Shown here: piece by piece, positions 1-5,354 of the stretch
Numbering within the stretch: the first letter of the stretch is position 1
Layout: the number at the start of each line of letters is the position of its first letter
Origin: Chloroflexota bacterium
Lineage (GTDB): Bacteria > Chloroflexota > FW602-bin22 > JACPRP01
Length of the DNA stretch: 5,354 nucleotides
Assembly: GCA_016210495.1 (NCBI GenBank)
Contig: JACQUC010000017.1
Location: 1 to 5,354 of the forward strand
Direction of reading: 5' to 3'
Notes under the pieces: model-generated
Database searches by the model: none
What the model was told of the DNA's origin: nothing
What the model saw: only the letters and a program-made list of their open reading frames with translations
Position numbers and translations under genes: made by a program

Positions 1-515
1 ATAGTGGGTGGCTCGACCATCCACCCTGACATTTGCCCAATCAGGACATCAGGCTTTTCGCCCATGCTTCCGAAGAGTTTTAGAAGGTCTTCATTTGCGC
101 GTCGCCGCCTCGATCTCCAAGATGCCCTTAACCCGTCGCTTGGATACTCCACGACGAACTCATGCACCCGTCCAAATTGTCTGAGGGCGGGCAGCATATT
201 GGCCGACGCATACCGATCAACTACACCCCCAACTCCAGACTCGTCGGAAACCCGATTCCCAAAGCCCACATACAGAATGTTGAGAGCACCTTTAGCCCTC
301 GAAAGAACCCCTCTGGTCCTTTCTCGGAGACTCTGGCGGACCTCCTCCTCAGAACGGGCCGGTTCTCCCTTCCATCTGAGGCGCCATCGGAGGGCCTCAA
401 GACGATACCAGTTCGTCTGCAGCCATCTCCTCAGGTAGTGATTCAGCAGGTAAAGGGACCGCCTGTTTCTTAACCGCGTCCTGAATGCGGAAAGGCGGAT
501 CATCTCCGTCGGCAT
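1..515 (-). CDS. Probable CgeB-like glycosyltransferase, N-terminal part, cut by the left window edge
   Basis: An open minus-strand frame runs without a stop from ATG at 515-513 to the edge, giving 171 codons; the 3' part lies outside the window. Residues 1-75 are basic and probably helical, rich in Arg, Leu and Trp. A hydrophobic strand with a glycine turn follows (NILYVGFGN, residues 79-87), as at the start of the first Rossmann domain of GT-B glycosyltransferases. A second strand follows at about 119-123 (EFVVE), then a helix, then KPDVLIGQMSGW (154-165). The spacing and the 'KPDVLI' element resemble the N-terminal domain of CgeB-type glycosyltransferases. The catalytic C-terminal half is not visible, so donor and acceptor are unknown. 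The ATG shares its A with the TGA stop of the FkbM gene (TGATG), which suggests translational coupling. A second ATG lies at codon 5. The gene is well supported; the family is an inference. Confidence 0.72.
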   Translation of the reverse strand, partial: MPTEMIRLSAFRTRLRNRRSLYLLNHYLRRWLQTNWYRLEALRWRLRWKGEPARSEEEVRQSLRERTRGVLSRAKGALNILYVGFGNRVSDESGVGGVVDRYASANMLPALRQFGRVHEFVVEYPSDGLRASWRSRRRRANEDLLKLFGSMGEKPDVLIGQMSGWMVEPPT

Positions 516-1465
516 CAACGCTGCAAGCCTCTAGGAACCCTGGCGATGCCGATCACATAATTGGCATACCGGAACGTCTCGAGCTGCTGGTCATATCCCG
601 GCACCTCCACGAGCTGTTGCGGAAGGACCTTATAGAAGCGTGCGTTCGGATTCACGCTAGTTACGAACTCGAACACGTCTTTCAGGAATACTCCTGCATC
701 AATGTTGCATCCACCGTACTCAAACTGCATCAAGCCGATTTGGCCGCCTGCCAGCAGCCGCTCGGCGCCTTTCAGCACCTGGAGTTCGTGTCCCTCCACG
801 TCGAGCTTCATTATATCAATGCGGACGACGCCATTCTCCGCGCAGTAGCCATCGAGGGTGACCAGCTCGACTGTTTCGCTCTTATCTTCCCATCCTTTAC
901 CGGTGACCCCCTTCCGTGTGTACAGAGAATTCAGGTCGGAACCTTCTTCATAGATCCTCAGCTGCGCCGGCTGCCTGACGGCCCCCAAGCCACAATTGTT
1001 CAGTCGGACGCTCGGAGGAAGTCCCGCCCTTTCCAGGTTCCGAAAGGTGAATCGACTTGGCTCAAAACAGTGTAACTGGATTCGCGGATTCAGGAGGAGG
1101 CACATCTGCGCCCATCGTCCGATGTTCGCACCGACATCGAAGACGACATCGGCACCACGGAGATTGCTCCACAGGAAGGCGAGCTCGCCATTCGTCCCCG
1201 GATCCGAGTTGTTGTCACCATTAACGCGATCGACAATGGCCAGAGCTAGTCTGTACAACGCAGAGTCACCCCGGGAGTGGTAGGGGATGCGATCCACAAG
1301 TGCATGGAAAATTCGCCGTGACACCTTCATAATAGCCTGCTTCGGGCCCGCTCCCAGTACAACCCCCCAGACGAATCCCCGAACCATGAGCGGGCACGGT
1401 TCGAATATTGAATCGGGCGTCGCTCTAGGGGGGCGCCCCGCGGGTGTTTGAACCGTTGAATCCAC
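515..1465 (-). CDS. FkbM-family SAM-dependent methyltransferase
   Basis: This 316-codon frame encodes a class I SAM-dependent methyltransferase of the FkbM family. Members methylate hydroxyl groups, often on sugars or polyketides, and are common in polysaccharide clusters. The SAM-binding glycine loop is VFDVGANIG (residues 108-116), followed by the acidic post-I strand CFEPS (133-137), TLDGYC (203-208) and the family hallmark IMKLDVEGHE (218-227). FEY at 248-250 fits the strand after the core. No signal peptide or clear membrane anchor is seen, so the protein is probably cytoplasmic. The listed start is GTG at 1465, which overlaps the flippase TAG by one base. The first 45 residues are Pro- and Gly-rich and unlike the family, so ATG at 1330 (MKVSRRIFHALVDRIP) is an equally good or better start and gives 271 residues, about 64 before the glycine loop. 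The stop overlaps the next gene's ATG. The substrate is probably a sugar hydroxyl of the locus glycan, by context only. Confidence 0.93.
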   Translation of the reverse strand: MDSTVQTPAGRPPRATPDSIFEPCPLMVRGFVWGVVLGAGPKQAIMKVSRRIFHALVDRIPYHSRGDSALYRLALAIVDRVNGDNNSDPGTNGELAFLWSNLRGADVVFDVGANIGRWAQMCLLLNPRIQLHCFEPSRFTFRNLERAGLPPSVRLNNCGLGAVRQPAQLRIYEEGSDLNSLYTRKGVTGKGWEDKSETVELVTLDGYCAENGVVRIDIMKLDVEGHELQVLKGAERLLAGGQIGLMQFEYGGCNIDAGVFLKDVFEFVTSVNPNARFYKVLPQQLVEVPGYDQQLETFRYANYVIGIARVPRGLQR

Positions 1466-2868
1466 TACGGTTGCTCGGCTTCACCTGCATCAGAACATGA
1501 GGACCTCCGGTCTCCAGGAGCCAAACTCGGGAGCATCCAGCAAATCATACCGAGGAAGATCAGGGATGTTGCTGCGTTGGCCAGCGCGGCCCCCAAGCTT
1601 CCTTTGAGCCGAACCAGGAGCCATGAAAGCGGCGCGCTCAGGCTTCCGGGGACGACGTATACTTGGATGAGCACCTTAGACCGGTTGTGGGCCAGCAGCC
1701 ACGCAGCAAGAAGCTGTCCAGTATTCTGGGCCAGGGCACCGGCTGCGAGGACAGCGAGGATACCGCCGGAGACGATGTAGTCGCTACCAGTAAATAATCT
1801 CATGATCGAGGGGCCAGCGAAACCAAAAACGAGGACAGCCGCTCCCCCTGTCGCTAGGAAGAGCCATACGGCGCGGCGAACCAACGCGCCGGCGGATGCC
1901 AGGCGCGTCGGATCTAGCCCTGTTCCGGCCCGCTCAAAGACCACCGGCGTGATAAGCTGGCTGAGCAAGGCGAGTCCAAGATTGAACGGGAGACCCGCCA
2001 CCTGGAAGGCAGCCGCATATGGACCGACAGCCCCCGCACCAAGGGCTAATTGGAGAACGTACCGATCAAGATAATTCTGGCCCCAAGAAAACACACTAAA
2101 CACCGCAAAGGGTCCGCCGTACATTACCATCCGACGTAGAATCTCCGTCCGAAGCCAACTTTCGCGTCCCTCCCCGGCCATGCTTAGCATCGGTCTCACC
2201 GCAAGGGGGATAGCAAGAAGTGAGGCCACCAAGTACCCTGCCAGCGTGCCCTGGACCGATGGCCCCAGCGTCATCAGAAATGCTGCTGCGCAAACGGGAC
2301 GCGTCCATGCGGCAAAAGTCGAGACGCCGGCGACCCTGGCACGCCGACGTGCCGCGCCGCATATTCCGATCCCCAGCGATTGCCACGTATCGGCGAGAAA
2401 TACCGCAATCGCGAGAGTCAGTACGATCGGAGAAATGCCCACCGAGCCAACAACTCCGGTTGCCGCCAGGGGGAGGCCCACAATGACCACAAGCAAGCTG
2501 CCTAGCACATACACAACCATGCTCGTCCGTAGCAACGCGGTCAACTCCCCTGCTTCCCGGCTCGCGGCATACATGCGAACAGCCGCCTGCAAGAACGGAC
2601 CGAAGAGGACCCATCCGGGCAAAACCATGGCCACCGTCAGCAGGTTCACCTGACCGTAAACCTCCTTCGGAAGGAGCCCCGTCAGGATCTTCAGGCCGGC
2701 CAAGCTGCCCAGGATTGTTCCTACCTGCCCTAACGCGACCCACCCGCCCTCCCGAACCAGTCGAGACGATCCAATGCCCCGAGAGAACCATCTGCCCTCA
2801 ACCGCCCCAGCATTGAAAGCCGTTTCCTCCACCCTCACTTTCAGAAAGCACCGCCTTATCAACCGCAC
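1465..2868 (-). CDS. Wzx-like polysaccharide flippase (MOP superfamily)
   Basis: This is a 467-residue, very hydrophobic inner-membrane protein of the usual length for polysaccharide flippases of the MOP superfamily. These move undecaprenyl-linked sugar units from the cytoplasmic to the periplasmic face. About 12 hydrophobic segments can be placed, near residues 42-63, 73-97, 116-139, 147-170, 180-202, 207-226, 247-262, 278-308, 332-350, 364-395, 398-418 and 424-446. The first contains LTGLLPKEVYGQV (62-74), matching the usual 'LT..L.PeeyG' element. LDRYVLQLALGAGAVGPYAAA lies at about 267-287 and matches the mid-protein 'DR..L....G...vG.Y..A' signature. The start is GTG, overlapping the O-methyltransferase end by 10 bp; GTG at codons 11 and 13 are alternatives. 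The polar C-terminal tail after residue 450 should be cytoplasmic. The exported unit is not predictable. Family assignment rests on topology and these motifs because the family diverges strongly in sequence. Confidence 0.92.
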   Translation of the reverse strand: MRLIRRCFLKVRVEETAFNAGAVEGRWFSRGIGSSRLVREGGWVALGQVGTILGSLAGLKILTGLLPKEVYGQVNLLTVAMVLPGWVLFGPFLQAAVRMYAASREAGELTALLRTSMVVYVLGSLLVVIVGLPLAATGVVGSVGISPIVLTLAIAVFLADTWQSLGIGICGAARRRARVAGVSTFAAWTRPVCAAAFLMTLGPSVQGTLAGYLVASLLAIPLAVRPMLSMAGEGRESWLRTEILRRMVMYGGPFAVFSVFSWGQNYLDRYVLQLALGAGAVGPYAAAFQVAGLPFNLGLALLSQLITPVVFERAGTGLDPTRLASAGALVRRAVWLFLATGGAAVLVFGFAGPSIMRLFTGSDYIVSGGILAVLAAGALAQNTGQLLAAWLLAHNRSKVLIQVYVVPGSLSAPLSWLLVRLKGSLGAALANAATSLIFLGMICWMLPSLAPGDRRSSCSDAGEAEQP

Positions 2869-3905
2869 TTGAGCGAGCCAATCAGTTCGTAGCTCTTATC
2901 AATCGCGTGAAACTTCCGCGATACGACGCGTGGAAAGCAGGCTTTCGCTCCGTCGTGAATCAATGGGTGATGGGCGAACTTGTCTTTTTCCGGGTTCGAG
3001 CCATCCTCCAAACCTGTAACATATATCCCCGAGCACCCGAAGAACCGTTGCCCAATAACAAGGTTCTGAACGTAGGCTGGGGCCTCCGATAAGGCAAACG
3101 TCGAAATAAATATATCGCCCAACAAAGCCGAGTCAGCAACCGAATACACAGGCACCAGGTTAAACAGGCCTGGCTTTGACGCAATCGGCGCCGATCCATG
3201 GAGAACAACGCCACTTTCGCCGAAATTGAGGCGAAGAAAGACGGCTTGCAGGAGCAGCAACTCGGGAAAATCGATAATGGTATACGTTGCACACGGTCGG
3301 GCGAGCTTGAAGATCCGAGCCAGGTTCCCGTAGCCTCCGCCGAATTCAATGACCATGAGAGGGTTGGGAAATCCTCCATCATAATGGTCCAGGAGACGCG
3401 CGAAGGTGTATAACAGACCGATTGTGTTCGAAGAACATCGAAACCTTCTGCTCTCGAGCCACGGCTCGCCTACCCGCGACTCCACGAATGAGCCGAGGAG
3501 CTCGCGCAGGAGAGGCTGTCGGGATGCAGTCCTGGAGATGTATTCCTCCTCTATCGCTTGGGGCGTTCCCCACCCGCGACGGACCATCGTACTAGTAACT
3601 TTCTCATAGTTCAAGAATCCGTATGCGGCATTGGTTAGGAGATAATTCCGGATCTCGGTCTTCAAGCTCTGCCAGACAGGATGGCAATAGCGCCGGTCGA
3701 TGTCTGGCAGTTCCGTCCCGAATTGAGTGATCAGCTCCTGATATTCGCGCCGCGCTCTCGTGATTTCGACGTCAAATCGGAGAGAGGAGTAGTTCCGCGG
3801 CGCAAGACTGGAATAGAACGGCCGATAGAACAGTTGCCGGTAGAGCGTCCGATATAACTTGCGAAGCAGCCTGCCGCCCCGGTTTGACTCGTTCACGAGA
3901 AACAC
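2859..3905 (-). CDS. Putative sugar O-methyltransferase
   Basis: This 348-residue protein resembles the 'putative sugar O-methyltransferase' family found in polysaccharide clusters. The key element is VIEFGGGYGN (residues 185-194), the SAM-binding glycine loop with the family's typical triple Gly and Tyr. It is followed by the strand TIIDFPEL (209-216) and LLLLQAVFL (216-224), the characteristic 'iiDlPel...Q..yL' segment. STFALSEAP (268-276) fits the later core strand. Residues 1-180 form a basic, mostly helical N-terminal region seen in this family. It probably acts in the cytoplasm, moving a methyl group from SAM to a sugar hydroxyl before export. The start codon is GTG at 3905. An in-frame TAA 18 bases before it limits the choice to this GTG or GTG at 3896. 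A purine-rich stretch (AGAGGTAAGGG) lies 12-22 bases upstream, rather far for a ribosome binding site. It is the first operon gene in the window and overlaps the flippase frame. Confidence 0.9.
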   Translation of the reverse strand: MFLVNESNRGGRLLRKLYRTLYRQLFYRPFYSSLAPRNYSSLRFDVEITRARREYQELITQFGTELPDIDRRYCHPVWQSLKTEIRNYLLTNAAYGFLNYEKVTSTMVRRGWGTPQAIEEEYISRTASRQPLLRELLGSFVESRVGEPWLESRRFRCSSNTIGLLYTFARLLDHYDGGFPNPLMVIEFGGGYGNLARIFKLARPCATYTIIDFPELLLLQAVFLRLNFGESGVVLHGSAPIASKPGLFNLVPVYSVADSALLGDIFISTFALSEAPAYVQNLVIGQRFFGCSGIYVTGLEDGSNPEKDKFAHHPLIHDGAKACFPRVVSRKFHAIDKSYELIGSLKCG

Positions 3906-4110
3906 TTTCCCGTATCGCCCTTACCTCTGGGAAGGAGCCCGTCAGTAAGGCGAAGCGTACCCAGTCATCACCTGTTGTCGATTCTTCCACGCGCGGCTGA
4001 TAATCCGGTCCTCCGCTCCAACATGCACCCCCCACCCGGCTTTCGGACTCCAGCGCCCACGGGTCCACCCGATAGAGTAGGCTAGCCCTGCCCTTGACCC
4101 GTAGATAGTG
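3906..4110. other. Gap between operon and insertion sequence, possible remnant DNA
   Basis: These roughly 205 bases separate the first polysaccharide gene from the inferred insertion sequence end. I see no convincing sigma-70 promoter pair and no stem plus U-run terminator. A 12-base inverted repeat (CGGGTCCACCCG, 4060-4071) is present but leaves a two-base centre and has no T-run. Two of the three minus-strand frames are open over most of the gap. One ends with TGA at 3942-3944, just before the purine-rich stretch ahead of the O-methyltransferase. That could be the last 56 codons of a gene cut by the element, but the peptide is not one I recognise. The other continues into the O-methyltransferase gene out of frame. 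Neither is called as a gene. Confidence 0.4.
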
Positions 4111-4121
4111 CTGGACAATGT

Positions 4122-4310
4122 TCACTGATCGGACGCATCGCACTCAGCCTCATGGAGCGCAAACCCCTCGCAGAGGAGCTGGAGGGTGGCGTAGCCGTGC
4201 CACATCACTTGGTGGCCCGGGGGCGGATCCTTGGCCCGGCCCAGGTAGCCCCCCAGCCGGGCGACCAGCCGCACGGCCTCGCCCAGTCGCGTGGGGGCCG
4301 GCAGGCGTTT
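4122..4310 (-). other. Transposase C-terminal tail in the -1 frame
   Basis: Shifting back one base at the A8 run gives a further 61 residues, starting RLPAPTRLGEAVRLVARLGG and ending with TGA at 4122-4124. It includes LGGYLGRAKDPPPGHQVMWH and a hydrophobic helix TLQLLCEGFAL. The 'LGEAV..VA.LGGYLGR..DPPPG.QV.W.GY' pattern is what I know from C-termini of IS4-family transposases. In contrast, the zero-frame continuation is rich in Trp, Pro and Arg and looks like out-of-frame DNA. The tail has no start codon of its own, so it would be made only by frameshifting or after repair of the run. Confidence 0.8.
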
Positions 4311-5354
4311 TTTTTAGCGTAAGCCCGCAGGACGTGGAACTCCAAGTCCGAGAACAGCACCTCGGCGGGCAGGTCCGGCATCTCCCGGCCCAAGAGGGTC
4401 ATGAGCATGATGCGCCAGGCGATGACCAGGTTGATGGCGATGGCCCGCCGGAGCCGCTCCGCGGTCTCGTGGGCGAGCGCTTCGACGCGGCAGCCCGACT
4501 TCAGCACGCGGTGCCAGTCCTCGATCCGCCAGCGGCGACAGTACCAGCGCAGGCACTGGATGGCGTCCTCAGGCGCCGCGAGGGGCAGCGTGGTGAGCAG
4601 GAACCACTCCACCGGCACGGCCCCGGGCGGCGGGTGCTCCTCCACCGCGTGCAGGATCCAGAGGGCGATGGGCGCCTTATCCCGGTGGGCCGGCGGAGGC
4701 CGGAGCTGCACGGCGCGATAGCGCACCGCGAGCGTGGCCGTGCGCGCCGCCCGCTGGGGCCGGGCGTGCTGCTTGGCCCGCTTCGGCCGGGCGCTCTGCC
4801 GCGGGACCGGGACCTGCACTCGCGCCGCGACCGGCGCCTGGCGGACGGCGGCGAAGAGCTTCCGGGGCTCGCCGCTGACGCGGCGGTCATACTGGGCGCG
4901 GACCAGCAGGTCCACCCGGGGGTGGCGCCGTGGCTCGTCGAAGAGCTCGAAGAAGTCCGCCTCCCGGTCCATGACGCTGCACAGCCGGGTCTGCGGCATC
5001 GCCGCGGCCACCGCCACGCAGTCGCGGTGCGCCTGGATCCAGCCGAACGTCTCCTTCTTCGCGATGGGAATCGCGGGCGTGGGGCGGGCGTCCTCCGGGG
5101 GCTTGGGGACGGGCGCGGTGCACGCGGCGCGCAGGACCCCGAGGGGGAGCCCCTCGGGCGTGACCGCGAGCGTCGAGTGCAGGTGCAGCCCCCGGCTCTG
5201 GGCGCCGGTCTGGTGGGTGCCGATCACGCCCAGCCCCGCGCACTGGGCGAGCCCCGTGTAGTCCAGATCGGTCCCGTCGTGGACACACAGCACCAGCCGC
5301 TGCCCCTGCATCCGCCGGATGGTCTGCCCCCGGTGGGGCCGCAGGATGCCCGCC
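4205..5354 (-). CDS. IS4-family DDE transposase, 5' end outside the window, frame broken near the C-terminus
   Basis: This is a cut-and-paste DDE transposase of the Tn5 type. The frame is open to the right edge; upstream of the internal Met at 5311 it reads AGILRPHRGQTIRR, so the N-terminal DNA-binding part lies outside. Numbering from that Met, the first catalytic Asp is D12 in CVHDGTDLDYTG, the second is D115 in VMDREADFFELF, and the Glu is E264 in YCRRWRIEDWHRVLK. The last is a perfect Y-(2)-R-(3)-E-(6)-K signature (Y257, R260, E264, K271). A long basic linker (about 171-190) lies in the beta-strand insertion domain, as in Tn5. The frame ends at 4205, but the last 34 residues after K334 are unlike the family, while the -1 frame carries a good family tail (4122-4310). 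The gene is therefore frameshifted, by programmed slippage, decay or a sequencing error in A8. Its G+C-rich composition differs from the neighbouring operon. Confidence 0.93.
   Translation of the reverse strand, partial: AGILRPHRGQTIRRMQGQRLVLCVHDGTDLDYTGLAQCAGLGVIGTHQTGAQSRGLHLHSTLAVTPEGLPLGVLRAACTAPVPKPPEDARPTPAIPIAKKETFGWIQAHRDCVAVAAAMPQTRLCSVMDREADFFELFDEPRRHPRVDLLVRAQYDRRVSGEPRKLFAAVRQAPVAARVQVPVPRQSARPKRAKQHARPQRAARTATLAVRYRAVQLRPPPAHRDKAPIALWILHAVEEHPPPGAVPVEWFLLTTLPLAAPEDAIQCLRWYCRRWRIEDWHRVLKSGCRVEALAHETAERLRRAIAINLVIAWRIMLMTLLGREMPDLPAEVLFSDLEFHVLRAYAKKNACRPPRDWARPCGWSPGWGATWAGPRIRPRATK
4307..4315 (-). promoter_or_regulatory. Candidate -1 frameshift site (A8 run, heptamer A AAA AAC)
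   Basis: On the minus strand the transposase frame reads GCT AAA AAA AAC. This contains A AAA AAC in the register needed for tandem -1 slippage, and an A8 run that could also slip during transcription. Eight bases downstream a G+C-only stem is possible (4293-4298 with 4248-4253, six pairs), the right distance for a stimulatory structure. Stems form easily in such G+C-rich sequence, so this is weak support. The site joins the catalytic core to the family-like tail. An indel from assembly error or mutation explains the same facts. Confidence 0.45.

Larger units (their letters stand above)
4111..5354 (-). mobile_element. IS4-family (Tn5/IS50-like) insertion sequence, incomplete at the right edge
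   Basis: The element is recognised by its transposase and by a sharp rise in G+C on entering it. Only the end downstream of the transposase is inside the window. The left boundary is placed at 4111 by inference: from there the plus strand reads CTGGACAATGTTCACTGATC, beginning with CTG as the ends of IS50 and IS10 do, and the restored transposase stop (4122-4124) would lie inside it, as in compact insertion sequences. The nine bases before it (4102-4110, TAGATAGTG) would be the candidate target duplication. Neither the matching inverted repeat nor the second target copy can be seen, because the right end is missing. The boundary may be wrong by tens of bases. Confidence 0.7.

Noticed and set aside
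4..438. A 144-codon plus-strand frame at the left edge
   Set aside because: It is rich in Pro, Ser and Arg with no domain; the opposite strand holds a better gene coupled to the operon.
485..1075. A 196-codon plus-strand frame
   Set aside because: It lies antisense to the FkbM gene, whose motifs are clear, and it shows no recognisable domain.
1328..1370. A TTGTAC and TATTAT pair just before ATG 1330 as an internal promoter
   Set aside because: The spacing is about 21 bases, too long for a sigma-70 promoter, and TATTAT overlaps the start codon.
2180..2653. A 157-codon plus-strand frame, and a 231-codon minus-strand frame at 2096-2791
   Set aside because: Both lie inside the flippase gene in other frames, and neither gives hydrophobic or motif-bearing protein.
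4060..4071. Inverted repeat CGGGTCCACCCG as a terminator
   Set aside because: The arms are five bases with a two-base centre and there is no T-run on either side.
4094..4122. A TTGACC -35-like box on the plus strand near the element end
   Set aside because: At 17-base spacing the -10 position reads AATGTT, a poor match, and it would fire antisense to the transposase.
3772..4143. A 123-codon minus-strand frame crossing the element end and the start of the O-methyltransferase gene
   Set aside because: It overlaps the recognised gene out of frame by 134 bases, spans the inferred insertion sequence border, and the peptide matches no family I know.
4734..5261. Long frames antisense to, or shifted within, the transposase (also 4501-4890 and 4887-5288)
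   Set aside because: Very high G+C removes stop codons, so long chance frames are expected; their products are Arg, Ala and Gly rich with no domain.

Overview
This window looks like a piece of an envelope or extracellular polysaccharide gene cluster that borders an insertion sequence. All credible genes lie on the minus strand. In transcription order, from high to low coordinates, they are: an IS4/Tn5-type transposase that runs off the right edge; a short gap; a putative sugar O-methyltransferase; a Wzx-like polysaccharide flippase; an FkbM-family methyltransferase; and the first 171 codons of a probable CgeB-like glycosyltransferase that runs off the left edge.

The four polysaccharide genes are packed as one operon. 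The O-methyltransferase and flippase frames overlap by 10 bp. The flippase stop and the first possible FkbM start share a base (TAGTG). The FkbM stop and the glycosyltransferase start share a base (TGATG). Together they suggest building a glycan from lipid-linked units, decorating it with methyl groups at one or two positions, adding sugars, and flipping the unit across the inner membrane. No polymerase, ligase or nucleotide-sugar synthesis gene is visible, so only part of the pathway is here.

The right-hand quarter is a separate block. Its base composition is much richer in G+C (50 of 60 bases at 4741-4800, against 33 of 60 at 3181-3240 in the operon). Its transposase carries the full DDE and Y-(2)-R-(3)-E-(6)-K signature, but the reading frame breaks at a run of eight A (minus strand) near the C-terminus. 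A -1 shift there restores a 61-residue family-like tail. The insertion sequence end probably lies near 4111, about 200 bp upstream of the first operon gene, so the element may have separated the operon from its original upstream part or promoter.

The organism is a Gram-negative-like bacterium of moderate to high G+C. The sequence does not fix the phylum; the mix of gene families would fit an environmental proteobacterium or a related soil or sediment lineage. I see no tRNA, rRNA, CRISPR array or phage gene. The main points of interest are the possible programmed frameshift, the edge-truncated glycosyltransferase, and the composition break. I found nothing that I would call a new biological system.
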